From assembly GCA_964236465.1 (NCBI GenBank), contig CAXSBZ010000014.1:1-64000 (forward strand): a stretch of DNA of 64,000 nucleotides. The letters run 5' to 3'. Both the position numbers and the translations under genes were made by a program. Positions within the stretch are counted from its first letter, which is position 1. Each line of letters starts with the position of its first letter. The notes under the pieces were generated by a model. It did no database searches. It saw only the letters and a program-made list of their open reading frames with translations, and was not told the DNA's origin. This document shows, one piece after another, positions 39,127 to 47,800 of the stretch. This DNA comes from Mucilaginibacter_A sp964236465 (lineage in GTDB: Bacteria > Bacteroidota > Bacteroidia > Sphingobacteriales > Sphingobacteriaceae).

Positions 39127-40014
39127 TTACAATCCAGCATCATCGGTTACGCCGTGGCCAAAACCTTCCACCCAATCGCGGTCGCCCCAACCTTTGGCAA
39201 TTGCCGTGAGCAAACGGTTGTGCACAGCGGCGGCAAAAGGCATCGGCATTTCGCTTTTTTGGGATAAAGACAAGGCCAGTCTGGCATCTTTATAACCCAA
39301 TTTCGCTTTAAATCCAACCGGTTCATAGCTTTTACCGGCAATCAGTTTGCCATAATTTTGATAAATTGGCGCATTAAACAACGTCGATCCAAAAAAATCA
39401 GCCATTTGTTTTGGGTCGATGCCGTTCTTTTCACCTAAAGTAAATGCTTCGGCCATCATTTCCATCGAAGCCATAATCATGAAGTTGCCGGCAATCTTAA
39501 CTACATTGGCTTTTCCGGCTTCCTCGCCAAAATCAAAAATGCCCTGGCTCATCGCTTCCAAAATCGGTTTGGATGCTTCTTTTATCGATGTATTTCCGGA
39601 AACACAAACCCATAATTTCTGTGCCGCCGCAGCTTCCGGCCGGCCAAAAACCGGTGCCGATAAATAGTATGAACCGTTTTGCTGATGCAATTCACTCAGT
39701 TTTACAGAAGTTTCCGGAGAAATTGTGCTCATGGAAATGTGCACTGCATCTTTAGCAATTGATTTCAGCAAACCGTGTTCACCGGTAACTGCTTCTTCCA
39801 AAATCGAATCCTCAGAAAGCATCGAAACTATAAACATCACGTTGCTGGCAGCAGCTTCCGGTGTTTCGCAAATAGTAATTTTATCCTGGTTCAACTCATC
39901 AGCTTTTGCAGCTGTTCGGTTATAAACCTGTAATTCGTAACCTGCTTTAATCAGGTTCTTAGCCATCGGCAAACCCATGTTGCCTAACCCTATAAATCCT
40001 ATTTTTTCTTTCAT
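39127..40014 (-). CDS. NAD(P)-dependent beta-hydroxyacid dehydrogenase family oxidoreductase
   Basis: 295 residues. The Rossmann nucleotide loop IGFIGLGNMGLPMAKNLIKAG is followed by VYNRTAAKADEL, consistent with NADP preference. The substrate-binding YYLSAPVFGRPEAAA and KIAGNFMIMASMEMMAEAFT (with the catalytic Lys region) complete the 3-hydroxyisobutyrate / glyoxylate-succinic semialdehyde reductase pattern. The exact substrate cannot be told. A sense repeat encodes SIKEAS (39572-39586). Confidence 0.9.
   Translation of the reverse strand: MKEKIGFIGLGNMGLPMAKNLIKAGYELQVYNRTAAKADELNQDKITICETPEAAASNVMFIVSMLSEDSILEEAVTGEHGLLKSIAKDAVHISMSTISPETSVKLSELHQQNGSYYLSAPVFGRPEAAAAQKLWVCVSGNTSIKEASKPILEAMSQGIFDFGEEAGKANVVKIAGNFMIMASMEMMAEAFTLGEKNGIDPKQMADFFGSTLFNAPIYQNYGKLIAGKSYEPVGFKAKLGYKDARLALSLSQKSEMPMPFAAAVHNRLLTAIAKGWGDRDWVEGFGHGVTDDAGL
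39572..39586 (-). repeat. Dispersed 15-mer, GA form, intragenic
   Basis: On the minus strand this reads GATAAAAGAAGCATC, in frame as SIKEAS, the same peptide word as in ispE. Confidence 0.85.
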
Positions 40015-40019
40015 AATTA

Positions 40020-40289
40020 TTAGCTGATGTAATCCCTGTCTTCCTGACTTAGTGTATCGTTAGGGTTTTGATTATTGTTGTTGTCTTGGTAATATGTAGT
40101 ACGTTTGGGCCGGTTAGCAAGCATTAAACCAATGATCACGCCCAAAAAAATTGCAGCGGTCAGGATCACTAATTTCGGCAGATACAAATCCCACATGAAT
40201 ACTTTAAATTTTACTTCATCTACATTTTGCATCAAAATTACGGTGATAAAAACAGTCAGTAAAATGATAAAAAGCGTTTTAGTTTTCAT
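40020..40289 (-). CDS. LapA/DUF1049-type small membrane protein
   Basis: 89 residues. There are two membrane helices (LFIILLTVFITVILMQN and LVILTAAIFLGVIIGLMLA) with VKFKVFMWDLYLPK between them, the layout of LapA-domain proteins, then a hydrophilic Asn/Gln-rich tail. In Escherichia coli LapA takes part in controlling LPS synthesis; a similar role here is only a guess. It is 5 bases upstream of the dehydrogenase gene on the same strand. Confidence 0.75.
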   Translation of the reverse strand: MKTKTLFIILLTVFITVILMQNVDEVKFKVFMWDLYLPKLVILTAAIFLGVIIGLMLANRPKRTTYYQDNNNNQNPNDTLSQEDRDYIS

Positions 40290-40350
40290 GATTAATCTGG
40301 CAACAGAAGAATGGGAACGGATGTTTTATTCAACATTGAAAAATACAATA

Positions 40351-41262
40351 TCAAAGGGCTTGTTTCATTTTGTATTTAGCAATTTTTTGCTGCGCTACCG
40401 GAAACATAAATATAGTTGAAAGGATCAGCACAGCACCAATCCAGAAACCCGGCGTCATTTTTTTCAAATCCCCGAAGAAAATGAATGCCATAATAATACC
40501 GTAAACAGGTTCCAGATTGGTAATCAAAGCTACCCGAAAAGCGGATAAATACTGCATTACGGAAACGCCCGCAACGTAGGCAACCGACGTACAAACGGTG
40601 CCCAGAAGTAGCAAATAAACCAGGTCATCATTTTTCAAAGCCAAGCTGTGTTTAAATCCTCCGGTAAAAAACAGATAAACCGAGATCCAGAAAAATGCGC
40701 CCGAAAGTTCGTAAAACGCAATTACCGGGGCAGATTTTTGCTTGGCAAACTGCGAATTGATGATGGTAAAAATACTTGCTGCAGAAGCACTAATCAACCC
40801 CAAAATAATTCCCTTAGTGTACTGGATTTCAAATTTGAAAATCAAGAATATGCCGGTGATGATGATTAAACCAGCTATGATTTCGAGTTTGGAGATTTTT
40901 TTGTTGGTGACCAACGGTTCAAAAACGGCCGTAAAAAGTGTTGCGGACGATAAGCAAACCAACGTTACAGAGACCGTAGAAATTTTGATCGACTGGAAAA
41001 AAAGCAGCCAGTGCAGCCCGACTATGGCACCGGTGAATATAAATTGCAAGAAAGATTTCCAACTGATTTTGAAATTGATACGGGCAAAAATGAAATATAA
41101 CAAAAGGGAAATAAAAGCAATCAGCAGGCGATACCAAACCAAATAAACTGCTGAAACAGAGATGAGCGCGCCCAAAATCCCGGTAAAACCCCAGATAAAA
41201 ACAGTACCGTGCAAGAGGAGCAGGTTTTTTTCTTCCTCACTGATCGAAGGTTTGAATTTCAT
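40351..41262 (-). CDS. EamA/DMT family transporter
   Basis: 303 residues with about ten membrane helices in two EamA halves. Features include TVFIWGFTGILGALI near the N-terminus, VGLHWLLFFQSIKISTVSVT and LEPVYGIIMAFIFFGDLKKM near the end of the second half. Drug/metabolite exporters of this kind move amino acids or other small molecules; the substrate is unknown. It directly follows the LptF/G-type gene with no gap. Confidence 0.92.
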   Translation of the reverse strand: MKFKPSISEEEKNLLLLHGTVFIWGFTGILGALISVSAVYLVWYRLLIAFISLLLYFIFARINFKISWKSFLQFIFTGAIVGLHWLLFFQSIKISTVSVTLVCLSSATLFTAVFEPLVTNKKISKLEIIAGLIIITGIFLIFKFEIQYTKGIILGLISASAASIFTIINSQFAKQKSAPVIAFYELSGAFFWISVYLFFTGGFKHSLALKNDDLVYLLLLGTVCTSVAYVAGVSVMQYLSAFRVALITNLEPVYGIIMAFIFFGDLKKMTPGFWIGAVLILSTIFMFPVAQQKIAKYKMKQAL

Positions 41263-42363
41263 TTATTTCGGGGCCTTTTTAAGTAGATACAAGCCGAGTA
41301 TACCGAAAATTATATTGGGTATAAAAACAGCAATGATAGGTGGCAAACCTCCTTTTAAAGCAAAAACTTTGGAAAACTGCACGGTTACAATATAAGCGAA
41401 ACAGAGAAAAATCCCGATCCCTAAAGGCAGGCCAATGCCGCCGCGTACTTTTCTGGACGACATCGCCACGCCAATTAGCGTTAAAATATAGGAAGAAAGC
41501 GGATAAACGAAACGCTGGTATTTTTCATACAAAAGATCGACCATGATGCCGGTGCCGCGAATTTTTTCTTTCTCGATGTTGGTGTTTAATTCTTTCATCG
41601 GCATGGCGTCGTACAAATTGCTGTGTGCCTGGAAGTCAACTGGTTGCATATCTAAAATGGTATCTTTTTTAATGCCGCTCACCATCTTTTCCTTCAAGCC
41701 ATGAACATAACGGATCGAGTAATCCATCATTGACCAAACTCTTTTCAACGAATCATAAGTGATACGTGTAGCCGTAATTTTCTCCCGCAGAGAATCCTGG
41801 TTAAATTTTTCTAAAGTAAACTGATATCCGGTGCGCTGAGCATTGTCAAAGGACTGCACATAAACATAAGTTTCTTTATCGAGCTGCATGTGCACTTCAC
41901 CTTTTTGTTCATTATTTCCGCTGTTGACGTAATTGTTTTCAAAAGTAGTTTTAAGCAGATTGGTATGTGGAATAATGAAAACATTGAATGTTAACGATAC
42001 CAGAAAAATAATAGTTGCTGAGACCGCATAAGGTCGCAAAAAACGGTTAAAACTTGCACCGCCGCTTAATATTGGTACAATTTCCGTGAGGTCGGCCATT
42101 TTTGCTGTAAAAAAAATAACGGCTATAAAATTGATCAACGGAGATAAAAAGTTGAGATAGAAAGGGATGAAGCCAAAATAATAATGCGTGATGATAAACC
42201 AGAAACCCAAATCGTGTTTCAAGAAGTCGTCCAGCTTTTCTGAAATATCGAATACGACGATAATCACCAGGAAGATCCCGAGCGTAAACACAAATGTGCC
42301 CAGGTATTTATTGATGATATACCAATCGATAATTTTAAGATAACGTTTTGTGAGCCTACGCAT
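41263..42363 (-). CDS. LptF/LptG family permease
   Basis: 366 residues. Three membrane helices in the N-terminal third (IINKYLGTFVFTLGIFLVII and GFIPFYLNFLSPLINFIAVI among them), a periplasmic beta-jellyroll (about residues 130-270) and three helices at the end give the LptF/G layout. With LptB it would power LPS extraction from the inner membrane. MADLTEIVPILSGGASFNRF is the coupling region. Bacteroidota have two such genes; I cannot tell which this is. It overlaps the stop of tgt by one base. Confidence 0.9.
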   Translation of the reverse strand: MRRLTKRYLKIIDWYIINKYLGTFVFTLGIFLVIIVVFDISEKLDDFLKHDLGFWFIITHYYFGFIPFYLNFLSPLINFIAVIFFTAKMADLTEIVPILSGGASFNRFLRPYAVSATIIFLVSLTFNVFIIPHTNLLKTTFENNYVNSGNNEQKGEVHMQLDKETYVYVQSFDNAQRTGYQFTLEKFNQDSLREKITATRITYDSLKRVWSMMDYSIRYVHGLKEKMVSGIKKDTILDMQPVDFQAHSNLYDAMPMKELNTNIEKEKIRGTGIMVDLLYEKYQRFVYPLSSYILTLIGVAMSSRKVRGGIGLPLGIGIFLCFAYIVTVQFSKVFALKGGLPPIIAVFIPNIIFGILGLYLLKKAPK

Positions 42364-43493
42364 TACAAACGTTGCGATAGTGTTTTTACCATACTATTTT
42401 TCCAATTGTAAAATGTGCCATAGATGATTTTCTCCTGTGCTGTTTTTACCAGCCATAAATAGAAATGCAAGTTGTGCAAAGTGGCAATCTGTGCGCCCAG
42501 CATTTCGCCGGAATGAATCAGATGGCGAAGGTAAGCTTTTGAATAACCTACATCAGCAAACAATTCGCTCTCGGCATCAATAGCAGAAAAATCATTTTTC
42601 CATTTTTCGTTTTTAATGTTGATGATGCCGTTTCGGGTAAAAAGCATTCCGTTGCGGCCGTTTCGAGTTGGCATTACGCAATCAAACATATCGATGCCTA
42701 AAGCAATGTTTTCCAGCAGGTTGATTGGTGTGCCTACGCCCATCAGATAGCGCGGTTTGCTTTGCGGGAGAATGTTGCAGACAATTTCCGTCATGGCATA
42801 CATTTCTTCTGCCGGTTCGCCAACGGACAGACCGCCGATGGCATTTCCTTCTCGTTCAAAAGAGGCAATTACTTCGGCAGATTTTTCGCGCAGATCTTTA
42901 TAAACGGAACCTTGCACAATCGGGAACAACGTTTGCGAGTAGCCGTATTTTGGTTCCGTGGTATCAAAGCGGTCGCAGCAGCGTTTCAGCCAGCGGTGCG
43001 TCATGTCGATCGATCGGCGAGCATAACCATATTCGCAGGGATAAGGCGTGCATTCATCAAAAGCCATGATGATATCGGCACCGATAATACGCTGCGTATC
43101 CATCACGTTTTCGGGTGTAAACAAGTGTTTGGAACCGTCAATATGCGAGCGGAAAGTAACGCCTTCTTCTTTAATTTTCCGCACTTCGGTTAATGAATAT
43201 ACCTGATAACCGCCACTATCCGTCAAAACTGGTTTGTCCCAATTAATGAATTTGTGCAGGCCGCCGGCTTGCTCAATGGTATTTAAACCCGGCCGGAGGT
43301 AAAGATGGTAAGTGTTTCCGAGAATGATCTGTGCTTTGATGTCATCCGCCAACTCGTGCTGATGTACTGCTTTTACCGTTCCTGCTGTGCCCACCGGCAT
43401 AAAAATTGGTGTTTGGATAATCCCGTGATCTGTTGTGATTTCTCCTGCCCGGGCTTTAGAAAACGGATCAAGGGCAATCTGCTGAAACTTCAT
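42363..43493 (-). CDS. tgt: tRNA-guanine transglycosylase without the usual zinc cysteines
   Basis: 376 residues. It exchanges guanine for preQ1 at tRNA position 34 in queuosine synthesis. VLTDSGGYQVYSL holds the catalytic Asp region. GGLSVGEPAEEMYAM and DMFDCVMPTRNGRNGMLFT hold the second Asp and the tRNA contact. In the C-terminal zinc site the family pattern CxCxxC...H is here ESELFADVGYSKAYLRHLI, with no cysteines and only the His retained. I recall other Bacteroidota enzymes being similar. A perfect -7-like TATTTTTG lies at 43515-43522. Confidence 0.95.
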   Translation of the reverse strand: MKFQQIALDPFSKARAGEITTDHGIIQTPIFMPVGTAGTVKAVHQHELADDIKAQIILGNTYHLYLRPGLNTIEQAGGLHKFINWDKPVLTDSGGYQVYSLTEVRKIKEEGVTFRSHIDGSKHLFTPENVMDTQRIIGADIIMAFDECTPYPCEYGYARRSIDMTHRWLKRCCDRFDTTEPKYGYSQTLFPIVQGSVYKDLREKSAEVIASFEREGNAIGGLSVGEPAEEMYAMTEIVCNILPQSKPRYLMGVGTPINLLENIALGIDMFDCVMPTRNGRNGMLFTRNGIINIKNEKWKNDFSAIDAESELFADVGYSKAYLRHLIHSGEMLGAQIATLHNLHFYLWLVKTAQEKIIYGTFYNWKNSMVKTLSQRL

Positions 43494-43514
43494 TTATATA
43501 CACCGATTTTACTG

Positions 43515-43522
43515 CAAAAATA
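43515..43522 (-). promoter_or_regulatory. Likely -7 box for the tgt transcript
   Basis: On the minus strand this reads TATTTTTG (TAnnTTTG), 22 bases before the tgt ATG. It may drive tgt, the LptF/G-type gene and the EamA gene, which are contiguous. Confidence 0.5.
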
Positions 43523-43616
43523 GAAAATAAAAGTATTTTACTTTCCGTTTTGTGGCAGGCAGGCACGGTAATCCGGTTTCTTTTTAAGAAATTCGCCTGC
43601 CGAAAATTGGTTTACT

Positions 43617-44735
43617 TTGGAAGTATTGTTACCTTATTTATTGCTCGCACTGTTTCTGCTTTGTTTTGTTGTCCAGCTATATTTCCTGATTTCCCAGCAT
43701 TTCGGATTGAAAAAATTGGATGTATCAGCTACTGTTTCTACACAAAATCTTCCTGTATCAGTTATTATCTGTGCCCGAAATGAAGCACAAAACCTGCAGC
43801 AAAACTTGCCTTTTATTTTGAATCAGGATTATCCTGATTTTGAAGTAGTGGTGGTCAATGATTGTTCCAGTGATGGCTCTGCGCTTCTTTTGGAACAGTT
43901 TAAAAATCAATACAACAATCTTAAATTAGTCACTGTTTCGGAGCATCGCCGTTTCAAAACCGGAAAAAAATTTGCTTTAACAATGGGTATCAAAGCGGCC
44001 AGAAATGAACATTTATTGCTGACGGATGCAGATTGCAAGCCTGGATCCGACCAGTGGATCCAGCTGATGCAACAAGGTTTTGCCGGAGACACAGCAATTG
44101 TGCTCGGCTATTCTCCCTACCAAAAAACCGGCGGATTCTTAAATACGTTCATCCGTTTTGAGACGATAAAAACAGCAATCAGTTACTTGTCAGCCGCTTT
44201 AAACAAAAAACCTTATATGGGCGTTGGCCGCAACCTGGCTTATACCAAGTCGCTATTTTTCAGTTCCAAAGGTTTCGCTTCGCACATGCACGTGCTTTCG
44301 GGTGATGACGATCTTTTTATCAACCAAAATGCAAATGCAGCAAATACAACTGTTCAAATAGCTCCGGGCGCGTACACTTTTAGCGAAACAAAATCAAACT
44401 TAAAAGCATATTTCCGCCAAAAAAAACGGCACATGGGCGTGGGCAAATATTATAAAAGGAAAAACCGCGTTTTAATTACGTTAGATGCACTGAGTGGTAT
44501 TCTTTTTTATATCTTTCTGATCGTATTATTTTGCATGAAAGTTGAGCCGGTAATAGTTGCTGTCGCGTTTGTTTTCAGGCTGATATTGCAAAGCTTTGTT
44601 TATCCTGCAATATTTAAAAAGTTGAATGTAATTGATCTGATCTGGTGGTTTCCGCTGCTGGATCTGTTTTATTACCTGTACCTCAACGTATTTGGAATGG
44701 TTGGATTGATTACAAAAAATCTGAAATGGAAATAA
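43617..44735 (+). CDS. Membrane-bound family 2 glycosyltransferase
   Basis: 372 residues. An N-terminal membrane helix precedes a GT-A domain: VSVIICARNEAQNLQQNLPF, VVVVNDCSSDGSALLLE, LLLTDADCKPGSDQW (DxD) and MGVGRNLAYTKSLFFSSKGF. Three C-terminal helices follow. The only plausible start is TTG at 43617, since no ATG precedes the conserved part. It overlaps the sigma-factor gene by 10 bases, so expression of the two is tied. A weak repeat lies at 44165-44179. Confidence 0.88.
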   Translation: MEVLLPYLLLALFLLCFVVQLYFLISQHFGLKKLDVSATVSTQNLPVSVIICARNEAQNLQQNLPFILNQDYPDFEVVVVNDCSSDGSALLLEQFKNQYNNLKLVTVSEHRRFKTGKKFALTMGIKAARNEHLLLTDADCKPGSDQWIQLMQQGFAGDTAIVLGYSPYQKTGGFLNTFIRFETIKTAISYLSAALNKKPYMGVGRNLAYTKSLFFSSKGFASHMHVLSGDDDLFINQNANAANTTVQIAPGAYTFSETKSNLKAYFRQKKRHMGVGKYYKRKNRVLITLDALSGILFYIFLIVLFCMKVEPVIVAVAFVFRLILQSFVYPAIFKKLNVIDLIWWFPLLDLFYYLYLNVFGMVGLITKNLKWK

Positions 44736-45340
44736 ACGTTAACTTTTCTGAAAACGCAAAAAATGATTTTAACCTGGTGGTGCGTGCCAGGAAAGGAGAG
44801 CAAAAAGCTTATGCCGATTTGATGCAGCGTTATAAAGAATCCATCTACTTTATGGTTTTGAAGATGGTGAACAATAAAGATGACGCGCAAGATCTGATGG
44901 TAGAAACTTTTGGAAAAGCGTTTCAAAAATTGGATAAATACCAGCCTGAATTTGCTTTCAGCACTTGGCTGTTCAGGATTGCGACCAATAATTGTATTGA
45001 TTTTATCCGAAAAAAGAAGCTCAACACGCTTTCTATCGATCGTTTGGTGGATGAAGAAGGCAATAATCAACCTTTGCAAATTAAATCTGATACGCTGAAC
45101 CCGGAAGAACATTCGATCAAAAAACAGCAGGCGCAAGAGTTAAAACTGATTGTGGAAGGTTTGCCGCTGCGCTACCGCAACCTGATTGTGCTTCGGTATT
45201 TTGAAGAACTGTCTTACGATGAGATTGCAAAAGAGCTTGATTTGCCGCTCGGAACCGTTAAAGCACAACTTTTCAGGGCGCGGGATTTATTATCAAACGT
45301 ACTGAACCGAAGGAAAAAAGATACAAATAGTGACTTCTGA
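44726..45340 (+). CDS. RNA polymerase sigma-70 factor, ECF type
   Basis: 204 residues from the ATG at 44726. Region 2 is seen in RARKGEQKAYADLMQRYKES and DAQDLMVETFGKAFQKLDKY with FAFSTWLFRIATNNCIDFIR. Region 4 is YRNLIVLRYFEELSYDEIA and LDLPLGTVKAQLFRARDLL. No anti-sigma gene is next to it. It starts inside the end of the glycosyltransferase gene and overlaps rsmG by 11 bases, suggesting constitutive co-expression rather than the usual sigma/anti-sigma switch. Confidence 0.93.
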   Translation: MEINVNFSENAKNDFNLVVRARKGEQKAYADLMQRYKESIYFMVLKMVNNKDDAQDLMVETFGKAFQKLDKYQPEFAFSTWLFRIATNNCIDFIRKKKLNTLSIDRLVDEEGNNQPLQIKSDTLNPEEHSIKKQQAQELKLIVEGLPLRYRNLIVLRYFEELSYDEIAKELDLPLGTVKAQLFRARDLLSNVLNRRKKDTNSDF

Positions 45341-45956
45341 TTTTCTGCTCAACTATTTTTCCGATTTAACGCCACATCAGCAGCATCAATACCAACAGTT
45401 ACAGCAACTTTATCAGTTTTGGAATGAGCAGATCAATGTAATTTCCCGCAAAGATATTGATTTGTTGTACGAGCGGCATGTGCTGCATTCGCTTGGCATA
45501 GCCAAAGTAATCAGTTTTTTGCCACACGAAAATGTATTGGATGTGGGCACCGGCGGCGGATTTCCGGGAATACCTTTAGCCATATTGTTCCCGGAAACGC
45601 ATTTTCATTTAGTAGATTCCATCGGCAAGAAAATTAAGGTGGTAAAAGAAGTATCGCAGGCTTTGGGCTTGCAGAACGTGAAAGCCACACATGCCAGAGC
45701 AGAAGAAATTGACGAAAAATTTGATTTTGTAGTTTCCCGCGCCGTTACCCAACTGAAAGATTTTTATCCCTGGGTGAAAAACAAGTTTAACAAGCAATCT
45801 AAAAACCAGCTTAAAAACGGAATCTTGTATTTGAAAGGCGGCGATCTGACTCAGGAAATCGCACAATCCGGTTTAAAGGTGAAGCAGTTTGACTTGAGTA
45901 ATTATTTTGCAGAAAATTTTTTTGAGACAAAAAAAGTAGTTTATATTAAAAATTAA
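45330..45956 (+). CDS. rsmG: 16S rRNA (guanine527-N7)-methyltransferase
   Basis: 208 residues from a GTG start at 45330. NVISRKDIDLLYERHVLHSL, the SAM-binding VLDVGTGGGFPGIPLAI, FHLVDSIGKKIKVVKEVSQ and FVVSRAVTQLKDFYPWV match RsmG, which methylates the 530 loop of 16S rRNA. It overlaps the end of the sigma-factor gene by 11 bases. A GA-form repeat with flank encodes VVKEVS (45641-45655). Confidence 0.96.
   Translation: MTSDFLLNYFSDLTPHQQHQYQQLQQLYQFWNEQINVISRKDIDLLYERHVLHSLGIAKVISFLPHENVLDVGTGGGFPGIPLAILFPETHFHLVDSIGKKIKVVKEVSQALGLQNVKATHARAEEIDEKFDFVVSRAVTQLKDFYPWVKNKFNKQSKNQLKNGILYLKGGDLTQEIAQSGLKVKQFDLSNYFAENFFETKKVVYIKN
45641..45655 (+). repeat. Dispersed 15-mer, GA form, intragenic
   Basis: GGTAAAAGAAGTATC preceded by AAAATTAAGGT, in frame as VKEVS in rsmG. 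Confidence 0.85.
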
Positions 45957-45987
45957 ATTTAATTTTATAAGACAAACCTATACAAAC

Positions 45988-46536
45988 ATGAGCATCTCAA
46001 AACAAACAGAAATCCCGCTTAGTAAAATAAAGCTTACTTTAATGCTTTTTGCTTCTATCATTTTCGTTGGGACTGGAATAGCTATGATGCTACGTCCTGC
46101 AAATATTAGTGGTTCAATTTTTTGGAACCCAACGATAAGTTTCATTTTCGGAATTGCAGCTATCTTATTTTTCGGAATTGCGGCATATGTTTGTTTTAAA
46201 AAGTTGAACGACAATTCTTTAGGACTAATTATTTCTGATGAAGGTGTTGTTGATAATTCAAGCGGTATTAATGCAGGTTTTGTTCCCTGGACAGATATTA
46301 CAGCAATAGAAGAAATCAAAGTATTTAATAACAGAATGATAAACCTGGTTGTTAAAAATCCGGAAGAATATATTGCAAGACAAAAAAATATTTTTAAAAG
46401 AAAGACTGTTCAAGCAAATTATAATTCTTTCGGAACAGTAATTAGCATTTCCGCAAACGGATTGAAATGCAATTATAAAGAACTTAAAGCATCCCTTGAC
46501 AATAAATTTGCTGACTTTAATATTAAAAGAATTTAA
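45988..46536 (+). CDS. STM3941-like two-helix membrane protein
   Basis: 182 residues. The N-terminus EIPLSKIKLTLMLFASIIFV leads into the first membrane helix. A second helix (IAAILFFGIAAYVCFKK) is followed by a PH-like cytoplasmic domain with FVPWTDITAIEEIKVFNNRM and ISANGLKCNYKELKASLDN. This matches the STM3941 family of unknown function. The gene is AT-richer than its neighbours, is not part of the rsmG overlap chain, and has its own terminator. Confidence 0.75.
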   Translation: MSISKQTEIPLSKIKLTLMLFASIIFVGTGIAMMLRPANISGSIFWNPTISFIFGIAAILFFGIAAYVCFKKLNDNSLGLIISDEGVVDNSSGINAGFVPWTDITAIEEIKVFNNRMINLVVKNPEEYIARQKNIFKRKTVQANYNSFGTVISISANGLKCNYKELKASLDNKFADFNIKRI

Positions 46537-46603
46537 CTGCAAAATTTGCTTGACATTATACAAATGAGCTTAATTTTGTATCCTGCCTCTGTTACTCATT
46601 TTA

Positions 46604-46636
46604 AAAGCTACATAACTATATGTAGCTTTCTGTTTT
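46604..46636 (+). terminator. Terminator after the STM3941-like gene
   Basis: AAAGCTACATA (46604-46614) pairs with TATGTAGCTTT (46619-46629), then CTGTTTTT. The T run doubles as part of a partial minus-strand AC-form repeat. Confidence 0.8.
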
Positions 46637-46642
46637 TATACC

Positions 46643-46657
46643 GATAAAAGAAGCAGT
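46643..46657 (+). repeat. Dispersed 15-mer, GA form with altered end
   Basis: GATAAAAGAAGCAGT preceded by TTTTTATACC, upstream of dprA. It forms a head-to-head arrangement with the partial copy at 46629-46640. Confidence 0.7.
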
Positions 46658-46702
46658 AGTTTAATTAATATAAATAATTTTTTAATTTAGAAGAAATTAT
46701 TT

Positions 46703-47800
46703 ATGCCTTTACTTGATCAGATTGCTTTAACCTTTGTGCCCGGCATCGGCGATGTGCTTGCCAAAAACTTAATCAGCTATTGCGGCAGTGCAGAAGAAAT
46801 ATTTAAAACTTCCCGTCACAAATTATTACAAATTCCCGGAATCGGCCCGAAAATGGCTGCCTCAATTTTAAATCACCAATGTTTTAACCGGGCTGAGAAA
46901 GAACTTCAATTCATCGAAAAAAACAAAATACAGGCTATTTTTTTTACCGATGCGGCTTATCCCAAACGCTTAAAAAGTTGTATCGATTCGCCCATTATGC
47001 TGTATTTTCAAGGCAGGGGCGATTTGAACCGGCAGCGGATAATCAGTATTGTTGGCACCCGAAAAATAACTAATTACGGGAAGCAGTTATGTGAAGAACT
47101 GGTTGACTCCTTAAAAAACCATGATGTAACGGTTATTAGCGGGATGGCTTACGGCGTAGATATTTGTGCACATAGAGCTTGTGTAAAACATCAGATTTCT
47201 ACAGTTGGGATTTTAGGTCATGGTCTGGATCGGCTTTATCCTGCAGTGCATCGTAATACAGCCGAGAAAATGTTGGATGATGGTGGTTTGCTTACAGAAT
47301 TTCCGTCTCAAACCAATCCCGACCGCGAAAATTTCCCGAAGCGAAACCGCGTAGTTGCAGGCATGGCCGATGCTACAATTGTAATAGAAGCCAGCTTGAA
47401 AGGTGGTGCCTTAATCACGGCAGAAATTGCCAACTCTTACAATCGGGATGTTTTTACTTTTCCGGGCAGGATAGGGGATGAGTTTTCGGAAGGCTGTAAT
47501 TTTTTGATCCGTTTCAACAAAGCCGGATTGCTGACAAGCTATGCAGATCTGGCCGAACAAATGGGCTGGCTGGATCAGGTTTTGCCCCTGAAAAAACAGC
47601 AATTATTGTTTCCGCTAGATTTAACTTCAGAAGAAAAACAAATTTTTGAAATGCTGGAAACCGGCGGACAAACAGGCATTGATGACCTGGCCATTAAAAC
47701 CCATTTGCCGGTAAGTATATTAGCCATGAACCTGTTGAACCTCGAAATGCAGGGTTTGGTGCGTTCTTTACCGGGCAAATCTTACAATTTAATCCGTTAA
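46703..47800 (+). CDS. dprA: DNA-processing protein DprA
   Basis: 365 residues. It binds incoming single-stranded DNA and loads RecA during natural transformation. An N-terminal helix-hairpin-helix (LLQIPGIGPKMAASIL) is followed by the Rossmann-like core with ISIVGTRKITNYG, VISGMAYGVDICAHRA, LGHGLDRLYPAVH, FPSQTNPDRENFPKRNRVVA and EASLKGGALITAEIA, and by a C-terminal winged-helix domain (about residues 305-365). Its TAA stop shares a TTAA with the convergent phosphatase gene. Confidence 0.96.
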   Translation: MPLLDQIALTFVPGIGDVLAKNLISYCGSAEEIFKTSRHKLLQIPGIGPKMAASILNHQCFNRAEKELQFIEKNKIQAIFFTDAAYPKRLKSCIDSPIMLYFQGRGDLNRQRIISIVGTRKITNYGKQLCEELVDSLKNHDVTVISGMAYGVDICAHRACVKHQISTVGILGHGLDRLYPAVHRNTAEKMLDDGGLLTEFPSQTNPDRENFPKRNRVVAGMADATIVIEASLKGGALITAEIANSYNRDVFTFPGRIGDEFSEGCNFLIRFNKAGLLTSYADLAEQMGWLDQVLPLKKQQLLFPLDLTSEEKQIFEMLETGGQTGIDDLAIKTHLPVSILAMNLLNLEMQGLVRSLPGKSYNLIR

